Shown here: positions 10,313-19,810 of the stretch, piece after piece
How positions within the stretch are numbered: position 1 is the stretch's first letter
Layout of the letters: every line of letters begins with the position of its first letter
Assembly (NCBI GenBank): GCA_009363875.1
Contig: CM018683.1
Location: 43,421,815-43,485,814, forward strand
Reading direction: 5' to 3'
Length of the DNA stretch: 64,000 nucleotides
From: Mikania micrantha
Taxonomy: Eukaryota; Streptophyta; Magnoliopsida; Asterales; Asteraceae
The notes under the pieces: generated by a model
What the model saw: the letters and a program-made list of their open reading frames with translations, nothing else
Told to the model about the DNA's origin: nothing
Database searches by the model: none
Position numbers and translations under genes: made by a program

Positions 10313-13206
10313 TGTGACAATCCGACTTTTTGGACTAACTCTGTTAACTGAAAATGATGATATCACAGGCCCAACAGAGCCAATGTAGGCCCAATAAGAC
10401 CATTTTAGGTCCAATAGAAACAAGGAAGGCCACTGAGGCCCAAGTAGACCCATTAAGGCCCAAGAAGGCCCAGTAAGGCCAAAGGTTGGCCCAATAAGCC
10501 ACGGGAGGCCCAGTAAGGTTCAATAAGGTCAAGTGAGGCCCAATGAAAACAAAGTAGGCCCAGGGAAGGCCCAATAAGGCCAAGGAAGGCCCAATGAGAT
10601 CCAATTGTATCTGAGAGGCCCAATTGGATTAACCTAGCCCAATAATGTCTCAATTGGCCCAATTTGTAATACATTGGGAATTTAGTTTAGTTTTATTAGC
10701 CGAAAACTAAGAAAATCATAGGAGATCAAATTAGAAGTATTGGAATTAGTCTAAGAGGGTTCAAAATGTTAGAAATTACAAGCATTAGATTTGTAATCAT
10801 CTAGAAAGAACAATTTTGACTTTTAAGTCAAAATTCGTTCATATGGTTTGGGGGAAAATCGAAATTGGATCCTAAAACAAATTATGGGTGGATTGAATCA
10901 ATTGTAACAGTCACATTGATGATTACCATCATCAATTCGGAGTTTATTACATGAATTATGGTCGAATTAAACCAGGAATAACTCCTATAGTCGTAACCGT
11001 CATTTGGAATCATGGGGAATATATAATTCGACTATAAACACACAAATTGGACTTCCAGAATTCTAAATCGGCATATTTAGAAGCTTTTCCCTACAACAAT
11101 TCGAATTATCAAGCAGCCAGAAGAGGATTTTGGGTTGGAAGACGATCGTGGTTCAAGTGCAAATCGGTTTCCGGCAATTCATTATCAAAACAAGTAAGTT
11201 TTTAATCCTTACCACTCTAAAAGACCCGACTAAAGATAACCATAGGTTAATTTCAGTTTCTATAATCGGATAAATAGGATTCGATCATTAGGGTTCTTCG
11301 ACCTTGAGGATTTGGGGGTTTCTAAGCAAAAGAATACTAGAACTCAATTAAATTACACCATCAGTTTCGAGATACCATCTAAAACGAAGACTTTATGCCA
11401 ATTTCTTACAACATTAGCGAATCGAATGACTTCGAGTTCTAGGGTTCTAAGACTAAACTGTTTTGGGGGTTATCGATTAAACAAGTTTAAAAATAAAATT
11501 GAATGTTATCAGTAGTTTCAGAAGGTTCCGATGAAGCTTAACCCTATTTTAATTCGTGCTTTAAATCACAGATTGGGTGGATCGGTTATTAGGGTTCATA
11601 GGATGAAAACGTTCTTGAGTTTTGATACAAATAGATACGATTATCAAATTTGATTGAATAGACAGGTTCGAAATGTCTATGTTGATGAAAACCCTATGAT
11701 TTTAGAAATTATCATGAGCGAATTTAATCGATTTGAATAGGATGTTTGGATATCCACGTTCAAAACTATGAATATCATGAATGGGATCATGTTTTGGGTT
11801 GATAATCAAATTAAAACCATCCATAGGTTCGGTTGGATCCCAGAAACAAAACCCCATAGGTTTAGGTTCGATTGGATGCACATCAAAAGGTTAATTTGGG
11901 GTTAATGGTTCGGCAATTAGAAAAAGGGGGAACCGGCTAAGTTGTAATTAAAACTATTTAAGTTTGAATCTTGTAACAAATGTGTCATCAGATGAGATGG
12001 TTTGTGCGTGTGTAGGTTGGGTTGGAGGTCGCGGGTTCGAGCCCGGCCCCCAACAGTTTTGGGTTTTTGGCAATTGTTTTAGTAATTGGCCCATATCTTT
12101 CTCGTTTTAAATCCGATTAGATCAGTTCAAGTTGCGTTGGAACCGTAACGAGAATACGAACGTATTAGAATGATAAAATTCATATTTTAATCCGAAAACG
12201 AAATCGCGTATAACTACGGTTATTTAAATAAAATCAAATACGATTTTATTTAAACGATTTCAAAAGCACGCGTACGATTGTATGCACATTTCTGACACTT
12301 TAGTATACGTGTGTTGACACGTATGTGATTTCAAGCACAAAACGATAATCTGAATAACACTAAGTTATTGTTTAAACACAGATTGATCATTCTGCTAAAA
12401 TCAAAGGTGCGTACACGGCCCCTTTCTTATTTTAAACTGTTTTGGGGGAGAAAACATGTGCAACAAACTGTTTTTAGATACATATCACTTGCATGAGTTA
12501 GCTGTTTACATTATGTGAAAACATATCAACTTGAAAGTCCTTACACACCTCGAACCGTTTAGTTTGCTGTAATGCAAAGCGTGGTAGTTGGAAATAGATC
12601 TATTAGGTTTGACAAACCTCACCTGGTAGATGGGATCTACGCAGGTGTTTGACTGACCAAACACAATCTTACTATTGTTGTGATAGACAATAGTGGCAAG
12701 GCGAAAACATGCTATAGCATGGCAATCCGTCAGCTTCGGTGTCGAACACTTATGTAAATAGTTTATATGACTAGCTATCATGACTGTGCATGTGTGATTA
12801 TGTTATCTACAATCTTGTTATTCAAACTTTTGTTTTGAACATTGTGAATGCTTAAAACCTGTGTTATGCACCAACCTTTGTGTTGACTTGATTTACATGT
12901 TTTCTCAGGACGCTAAGGCGCGCATTAAAGATGGCATGGACTAGGAGATAGAGTCGCATGCATTTTTAAACATTTTGGATATTTGAATTTGAACATTTAA
13001 GTATTGTGTTTTGTAATGTTTACTTTACAACTGTTATTGGTTTTAAACGCTTCCGCAATTTTTATAAACTCTGATGTTATATTTAAAGACCAAAGTATGT
13101 TTTGAAATTCATATAGAGGTCTTCGCTATGTCTAATGATCTGAGATCCTGGTTTGTCACGTTCCCAAACGGTATGATTCCGTTAGTTGAAAATTGGGGGT
13201 GTGACA
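10313..13206 (+). repeat. Tekay-type 3' LTR
   Basis: It is 2894 bases long, starting TGTGACAATCC and ending GGGGGTGTGACA. Compared with the 5' LTR it has about 13 scattered substitutions and lacks a 38-base block after 12384. The target duplication GTTGT follows at 13207-13211. It repeats the GGCCCA array (about 10365-10664) and the B-box (12034-12044). Confidence 0.93.
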
Positions 13207-13211
13207 GTTGT
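13207..13211. other. target site duplication GTTGT, right copy
   Basis: It equals 1209-1213 and marks the right edge of the chromovirus, 146 bases from the copia polyprotein stop codon. Confidence 0.93.
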
Positions 13212-13357
13212 TCCCACAAATATGACCGACTACGGACGTTTAGAATAACTCATTTATTCATGGATTTAAACATGCTAAAATGGAACAGTAAATGAAAATT
13301 ATAACCATATAATCAAGTCAAATTACATAAGTTCCGATATCCAAATACAAAATTTAA
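13212..13357 (-). other. copia 3' untranslated region, proximal part
   Basis: Noncoding sequence between the copia stop codon and the chromovirus insertion point. The insertion therefore missed the coding region. Confidence 0.8.
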
Positions 13358-16300
13358 TCAACTCCAATCACTAGAATATCGAAGTCCTAAGGAACAAGCA
13401 TGACTTTCATGCTTTGTCCTTTCAAGGAGCTTCGTGAATGGATCCGCAATGTTTTGATCGGTGTGAACTTTGCGAATACATATCTTTCCCTTTTCAACTT
13501 CATCCCTTATGTAGTTGAACCTCCGTTCTATGTGCCGAGTCTTTTGATGAGCACGAGGTTCCTTGATTTGAGCAATGGCCCCCTCGTTATCACAAAAGAT
13601 CTCTAGGGGGTCTTGAATGGTAGCAACAACCCCTAGATCGGCAATGAACTTCCTTAGCCATGCAGCTTCTTGAGCTGCCAATGAAGCGGCGATGTATTCT
13701 GATTCTGTTGTAGATAGTGCCACTACATCTTGCTTTGAGCTCTTCCAAGAGACCGCTCCTCCATTCATAATGAAGACATATCCCGACTGTGATCGTGAAT
13801 CATCTCGATCAGTTTGGAAACTCGCATCCGTGTAACCCTTTACAGCGAGTTCCTCCTCACCAGATCCATATATTAAGAACATATCCTTAGTGTTTCTAAG
13901 GTATTTCAAAATACTTTTAACAGCCATCCAATGACTATTACCAGGATTCTGTTGATATCTACTTGTCATGCTTAGAGCACATGACACGTCCGGCCTTGTA
14001 CATATCATTGCATACATGATGGATCCTATAGCAGATGCATACGGGACTCCATTCATTCTTTCTTGCTCAACCTTTGAACTAGGGCATTGAGACGTGCTCA
14101 ATATAGTCCCCTTTTGAATAGGTACTAAACCTTTCTTAGAATTTTCCATCTTGAACCTTTTCAAGACTTTGTCAATGTATGCACTTTGGTTTAAACCTAT
14201 CAACCGCCTTGATCTATCCCTATAGATCCTTATTCCCAAAATATAGGCGGCTTCACCAAGATCCTTAATGGAAAAACAACTTCCAAGCCAGGTTTTTACA
14301 CCTTCCAAGGTTGGAATGTCATTTCCAAATAGTAGAATGTCATCGACATATAATACAAGGAAAGTAATGATGCTCCCACTAGCCTTTTTATATACACAAG
14401 CTACGTCAGCGTTTTTGATGAAGCCAAATTTCTTTACTTCATCATCAAAATGATGATTCCAACTTCTCGATGCTTGTTTCAATCCATAGATTGACTTCTT
14501 TAACTTACATACCTTATTAGGATGTTTTGGATCGACAAAACCTTCAGGCTGTTCCATATGGACATCTTCCTCAAGATATTCATTAAGGAAAGCGGTTTTG
14601 ACATCCATTTGCCAAATCTCATAGTCATAATATGCAGCTATGGCAAACAATATCCTAATAGACTTTAGCATCGCAACAGGTGAGAAGGTTTCATCATAAT
14701 CAACGCCTTGAGTTTGAGTGTAACCTTTTGCTACAAGTCTAGTTTTATAAGTATCCAAGTTTCCATGCATATCAGTTTTCTTCTTGAAAACCCACTTACT
14801 TCCAACTACCTTGGACTTAATAGGTGGTGTAACCAATTCCCAAACTTGGTTATCATACATGGATTGCATCTCAATGTTCATGGCTTCTTGCCATTTGTCA
14901 AAATCAGGTTTTGACATTGCATCACGGTATGTGGTTGGTTCATCGGAATCCACCACATAGCATCCATCCATGAAAAATCCATATCTTTCAGGAGGAACAC
15001 TAATTCTACCAGATCTGCAAACGTTTTGTGTATCTTGATCATCCACATGATCATTCTCAACATCCTCATGTTGATTGCTAGTAACAACCAAATGTGTATC
15101 GTCTTGTGAATCTTGAACCTCTTCAAGTTCCACTGTTCTTCCACTAGTTCCTTCTGAAAGGAACTTAGTTTCCAAGAACTCTGCCTTTCGAGCAATAAAC
15201 ACTTTCTGCTCTGTTGGATCATAGAAATAATATCCCATACAATCTCTAGGATATCCAACAAAGATACACCTAGTGGATCGAGCTTCCAGTTTGTTTTGAG
15301 TGTATTGCTTAGGATAAGCCTCACACCCCCAAACTTTTAAATATGACAATGATGGAACCTTTCCATGCCATATTTCGAAAGGTGTCTTTTCCACTTTCTT
15401 GGTTGGGGCCATATTTAAAATACGGGCCGCAGAGAGCAAAGCGAAACCCCAAAATGATAGAGGTAGTGTGCTTCTAGCCATCATAGATCGAACCATATCC
15501 AATAGAGTCCGATTCCTTCTTTCAGACACACCATTATGTTGTGGTGTTCCAGGTGGAGTAAGTTGTGAGACAATCCCACAACTTCTAAGATACTCTTGAA
15601 ATTCACTACTTAGGTATTCACCTCCTCTATCGGTTCGAAGAATCTTGACCGTTTTGCTGAGTTGATTTTCTACTTCATTCTTGAAGATTTTGAATATTTC
15701 AAAAGATTCATGTTTGTGTCTTAACAAGTACACATACCCATAACGACTATAGTCGTCGGTAAAGGTAATGAAGTATCTTTCACCATTCCTAGTCATCGGT
15801 TTAAAAGGTCCACATACATCCGAATGTATGATCCCTAATAAATCTTTTGCCCTTTCATTAGTCCCACTAAAAGGGGCCTTTGTCATCTTACCTTGTAAAC
15901 AAGACTCGCATACATCAAATGAATCATTTTCATTTGTTTTTAAAAGACCATTCTTTTGAAGTTTTTGCATGCGATTTTTGTTTATGTGTCCAAGGCGACA
16001 ATGCCAAAGATAGGAATCACTCAAATCTAATTTGAGCCTTTTGGTGATAGCTTGGTACATTGAGCTATCATATGTTGTGTTATCATGAACCAATTCATAA
16101 ATACCATTGCAAGGCATAGCCTTAAAATAGAACATATGATTTAAAGAAACATGAATATCATTGTCAACAAACTTGAAATCATAACCATATTGTCTTAAAA
16201 GGGAAACTGAAATAATATTCCTAGTCAAACTAGGAGCATACAAAATGTTTTTCAAAATAACTTCCAATCCACTTGGAAGCTTCAAAACATAGTCTCCTTG

Positions 16301-17374
16301 GGCTTCAACATGAACCTTTGCACCATTGCCCATGAAGAGACTTATTTCCCCTTTTGCATAATGTTCACTTCTTTTGAACCCCTGCAACAAATTGCAAATA
16401 TGAGTTCCACATCCGGTATCTAGTACCCATGTGTTAGAAGAAATAACATTTAGCTCAACTTGTATCATAAAATTTGTACCTGAGGTTTGCCCCGCATCCC
16501 TCTTAGCTTTCAACTCTTTGAGATAGACCGGACAATTGCGTTTCCAATGGCCTATCTCACCACATTCAAAACATGGGTCATCTTTAGCAACCTTTTGCTT
16601 CTTTTCCTTCGGTTTGGTTGGTTCCATTTTAGCTTTTCCTTTACCCTTCCCCTTGACGTGCCCTTTCCCTTTGGCAACACTTGCCTTGGGGTCGGGGTGG
16701 TTCCTTTTCTTATTACCTCCCTCATTGATCGTAAGGACCGGTAAAACCTTTTTACCCATACCCGCCTCGGCCGTTTTGAGCATTGAATGAAGTTCACCAA
16801 TGCTCTTGTCCCATCCATTCATATTATAATTCATAACAAAGGTTTCAAACCTTTTGGATAGGGAGTTAAGGATCAAATCCGTAGCTAACTCATTTGAGAC
16901 ACGGCAGTTTAGTCTCTCGAGGCGATCAATGTGGCTTTTCATCTTGAGAACATAAGATGAAACCGATTGGGTCTCGTCCATCCGACATGCATGAAGTGCT
17001 CGAACCGTTTCGAACCGTTCCACCCTAGATTGTTGTTGGAACATTTCCTTCAACTGGGTTATCATGTCATAGGCATTGTGGTTCTCAAAGTCCTTTTGTA
17101 AATCGGAAGTCATACTCGCCAACATTAGACATGAGACTTGCACGGAGTCCTCGACGTACTTGACCCAATCGTTAAAGGCTTCCACGTCATTTTCATCGGG
17201 TTGATCGGGAATAGGATCGTCCAACACATAGGATTTCTTCTCTTGCTTGAGAACAATTCTCAAGTTTCGGTACCAATCCATGAAGTTCCCATGGTTAAGA
17301 CGTTCCTTTTCGAGGATGGTTCTTAGTGATAGGTTGTGGACGTTCGGGTTTGCGTTGTTGTTGTTAGCTGCCAT
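13358..17374 (-). CDS. Ty1/copia gag-pol polyprotein, uninterrupted
   Basis: One 1338-residue frame from ATG at 17374. In order: gag-like helical domain (about 1-210) and a Lys/Gly-rich linker; CCHC knuckle Cys268, Cys271, His276, Cys281; aspartic protease DTG at 319-321; integrase zinc site His458, His463, Cys489, Cys492; integrase core Asp519, Asp582, Glu618 with the expected 35-residue gap between the last two; reverse transcriptase with YVDD at 1009-1012; and a C-terminal RNase H. The order protease-integrase-RT-RNase H defines Ty1/copia. The product would be cleaved by its own protease to make the virus-like particle and the cDNA-copying and integrating enzymes. No key residue is missing. 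I did not assign the clade. The start is chosen because it is the first ATG after a long noncoding leader. Confidence 0.96.
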   Translation of the reverse strand: MAANNNNANPNVHNLSLRTILEKERLNHGNFMDWYRNLRIVLKQEKKSYVLDDPIPDQPDENDVEAFNDWVKYVEDSVQVSCLMLASMTSDLQKDFENHNAYDMITQLKEMFQQQSRVERFETVRALHACRMDETQSVSSYVLKMKSHIDRLERLNCRVSNELATDLILNSLSKRFETFVMNYNMNGWDKSIGELHSMLKTAEAGMGKKVLPVLTINEGGNKKRNHPDPKASVAKGKGHVKGKGKGKAKMEPTKPKEKKQKVAKDDPCFECGEIGHWKRNCPVYLKELKAKRDAGQTSGTNFMIQVELNVISSNTWVLDTGCGTHICNLLQGFKRSEHYAKGEISLFMGNGAKVHVEAQGDYVLKLPSGLEVILKNILYAPSLTRNIISVSLLRQYGYDFKFVDNDIHVSLNHMFYFKAMPCNGIYELVHDNTTYDSSMYQAITKRLKLDLSDSYLWHCRLGHINKNRMQKLQKNGLLKTNENDSFDVCESCLQGKMTKAPFSGTNERAKDLLGIIHSDVCGPFKPMTRNGERYFITFTDDYSRYGYVYLLRHKHESFEIFKIFKNEVENQLSKTVKILRTDRGGEYLSSEFQEYLRSCGIVSQLTPPGTPQHNGVSERRNRTLLDMVRSMMARSTLPLSFWGFALLSAARILNMAPTKKVEKTPFEIWHGKVPSLSYLKVWGCEAYPKQYTQNKLEARSTRCIFVGYPRDCMGYYFYDPTEQKVFIARKAEFLETKFLSEGTSGRTVELEEVQDSQDDTHLVVTSNQHEDVENDHVDDQDTQNVCRSGRISVPPERYGFFMDGCYVVDSDEPTTYRDAMSKPDFDKWQEAMNIEMQSMYDNQVWELVTPPIKSKVVGSKWVFKKKTDMHGNLDTYKTRLVAKGYTQTQGVDYDETFSPVAMLKSIRILFAIAAYYDYEIWQMDVKTAFLNEYLEEDVHMEQPEGFVDPKHPNKVCKLKKSIYGLKQASRSWNHHFDDEVKKFGFIKNADVACVYKKASGSIITFLVLYVDDILLFGNDIPTLEGVKTWLGSCFSIKDLGEAAYILGIRIYRDRSRRLIGLNQSAYIDKVLKRFKMENSKKGLVPIQKGTILSTSQCPSSKVEQERMNGVPYASAIGSIMYAMICTRPDVSCALSMTSRYQQNPGNSHWMAVKSILKYLRNTKDMFLIYGSGEEELAVKGYTDASFQTDRDDSRSQSGYVFIMNGGAVSWKSSKQDVVALSTTESEYIAASLAAQEAAWLRKFIADLGVVATIQDPLEIFCDNEGAIAQIKEPRAHQKTRHIERRFNYIRDEVEKGKICIRKVHTDQNIADPFTKLLERTKHESHACSLGLRYSSDWS

Positions 17375-18807
17375 CTACAATTTTTCAAAGTTCAATTTTA
17401 GTATTTTTAATATCAATGTATTTTAATTACTAATACCCTTTTATGTCTCATAGACAATTAATAATTAAAATCTAGAATCCAACGTTACATTTAAATATTG
17501 GTTAGGTGATCTTTATCCCTTTATTTAAATTAACAAGGTAGTCAACGTTTTGACAATTGTAACCTATTACAATTTCTAGTGTATGGGATCGGTTTTAAAC
17601 ATCTTATGTTTTGTTTGGCATGTTTATCCCATCAACACCGTTTGTACGTCATTCTTCGGTGATCCTAATGCATGATTTCCAAATCAAGTCGTCCTACTTA
17701 AACACACGTGTGATTTTCCAAATACAAGTGGTTAGGTGACCTTTATCCCACAAATACGGTAATTTCACCTCAACTTCACAAGTTTCGGCATTTATGGTTA
17801 GGTGACCTTTATCCCATAAACGAGTTACAAGTGAATCGAGTGTTGTTTAAAAGGATGGTGTTAAAACTTGTTTTGTAAAGGGTTTTTATAGTTTCTAAAA
17901 TTCTAGTTTTTAGAAGAACCTTTTATACCATACTATTTGTATGCATTCAAATGCATGGTATTTTATTAAAAACAATTTTTATGATTCCTTTTAATAAAAC
18001 TCATTTTTATTAAATCATTAACCCTTAATAAACCCATTTTATTAATTCCTTTAAGATTTTTATAGAACCAATTTTGTGCTTGTTTTATCTTAGTTGTTTA
18101 ACTAGTTTATGCATTTTCAAAAAAATCAAACTCATCTAAACAACCAAATAATCAACCAAACATAAAATATAAGTGCATAACCATAGCCAACTATTTTGAC
18201 CACACTTGCTTGCCATAACAAGTGTGTCAAAAGGTCATTCCTAAGGGTAAAACATGACATATGTTGTGTTGATGAACTCCCACTTGAACTTGCATCCAAA
18301 TGCTTCAAGTGACCCTTTTGTGTTGTGATTTCTCCATCTTCTTTAGGCACCTTCTTGGTCATCCAAATCAGCCCCAAAAGTACAATTACATAGAAAAATC
18401 CTAATACATTTTTCTAGAAAAATAAAGTGCAACTAATCTATTTATTACATGCCAAATGAAACAAATAAATTACATGCCTTTATTTCAACCAAATAAAATC
18501 ACAACCACAAATATTCAAACACAAGGTCATGGCTAGGTTTATACACTAAAATACATCCAAATGCATATACAAAAAAATATAAACATGGTCCCTTTTCTAA
18601 CCCAAAATTTCGGCCAACATAAACCAAATCCAAGTGGGTTTTTGTCTAAACAAACAAACCATCTCATGATTTTAATTTTTCAAGATTCTTACATGCATAC
18701 AAAATAATATCTTGAAAAATAAAGGGATTTCCATGTGTGAAATTTTCAGCCCACTTTTATTAAAAAAAGAACCCGAAAATTTCGAGTTTTGAAGCATGCA
18801 TCCATAT
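17375..18807 (-). other. copia untranslated leader
   Basis: About 1.4 kb of AT-rich leader between the primer-binding site and gag. No gene is seen. A short phrase GTTAGGTGACCTTTATCCC recurs at about 17501 (one mismatch), 17731 and 17797, the only internal repeat I notice. Confidence 0.75.
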
Positions 18808-18825
18808 AACCGGCTCTTGATGCCA
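18808..18825 (-). other. copia primer-binding site (initiator-Met-like)
   Basis: On the element strand it reads TGGCATCAAGAGCCGG, one base inside the 5' LTR. It resembles the initiator-Met tRNA complement TGGTATCAGAGC with small changes. Confidence 0.85.
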
Positions 18826-18826
18826 T

Positions 18827-19807
18827 TGTTGAGTTTTGTAGATTTTTATCAAAGTCATATTAACCATTAATATGTTAAAACGCAGCGGAGTTATAATCAA
18901 AAACCATTTTGAGATTAGTTAGTTTATGCATCAAATACATTAGATTAAAACAAAACCCATAAACATGGATCTTTATATGGAAGAACATACTATCAAAAAC
19001 ATTCAAGAACACCATTAATTACCTCTTAGAACTCGTGAAGAATGAAGGTAAAGATGATGATTTGAATGCTAAGTCTTCAACCAAGAAAACCTCAAGCTTG
19101 TATACCCAAAGCCTCCAACAACCACCCTTGAATGCTAGGATTCAACAACACAAATTTCAGCTTTTAAAACCTCTTTTAAGTTGCTGAAATCTCCCCTTTT
19201 GTTGCTGTCTTTGCCGAAAATAAACAAGGGAAAAAGAGAGAGAGAAATGCTCTTGAGTTTGAGAGATAAAGGTAGTCTTGCATGTAGCTTACTTGTATGT
19301 GTATATAAGCATCATTTTAATATATTGGGAGGGGTTTATGGCAGCCCCTAAAAGCTGAAAATTCTGCCCCAATGGAAGGGCTTGCTTGCCATAATTTCCA
19401 ACCCATTTGTTTTAAATTAATACCCAAAATAAATTTGTAACACTTACAAAATTATATTGTATTTACAACTAACTTTAACATGACACTAATTAAAACCAAT
19501 TTAATTAATTTGTAATACATTACAAGTAATGTTACATTTTTATAAATGTTACTTAACCATTAAATAACAATTATAAAATTATCTCTCAAAATAAATAAAC
19601 CCATGTTATTTATTAATTTCTTAAGTGCATCTTATTTAGAAAACCATTTTTCTAAATGTTCTTAGTGTTGTTTTTATTTAACTGATCAAATCAATAAATA
19701 AATATTGCAGGTGTTTGTCTAGCTTGTTATTGGGTATGACCCGACTTGGATCATATCACACTAGCCACATCAATTTAATATGTATCTTGGGCAGACCGAT
19801 TCCTACA
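18827..19807 (-). repeat. copia 5' LTR (981 bp)
   Basis: Plus-strand edges are TGTTGAG and CCTACA, so the element strand runs TGTAGG to CTCAACA. A TATA-like TTATATACA lies on the element strand near 19298-19306. The right 591 bases equal 1-591. Athila reverse transcriptase sequence begins just outside. Confidence 0.93.
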
Positions 19808-19810
19808 TAT

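Larger units (their letters stand above)
1214..13206 (+). mobile_element. Tekay/Del-type chromovirus (Ty3/gypsy), full length but coding-defective
   Basis: It has two LTRs of about 2.9 kb (1214-4140 and 10313-13206), an extra acidic ORF, gag-pol in the order gag, protease, reverse transcriptase, RNase H, integrase, chromodomain, then a noncoding tail with a duplicated polypurine tract. The C-terminal chromodomain after the integrase marks it as a chromovirus, and the extended LTR and domain form fits the Tekay/Del clade. By eye the LTRs differ by about 13 substitutions and one 38-base gap, so insertion was recent. GTTGT duplications flank it. Confidence 0.93.
1..19807 (-). mobile_element. Ty1/copia LTR retrotransposon, split by a nested chromovirus; 3' LTR cut by window edge
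   Basis: Read on the minus strand the order is 5' LTR (18827-19807), tRNA-Met-like primer site, leader, one long gag-pol ORF, 3' untranslated part, polypurine tract and 3' LTR (591 to 1, continuing outside the window). The 3' untranslated part is divided between 13212-13357 and 592-1208 because a chromovirus inserted there. The 591 bases shared by the two LTRs look identical by eye and the polyprotein is open throughout, so the copy looks young and may have been autonomous before or even after the insertion. It lies in the reverse transcriptase region of an Athila-type element whose remaining part starts at 19808. The left target duplication is outside the window. Confidence 0.93.
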
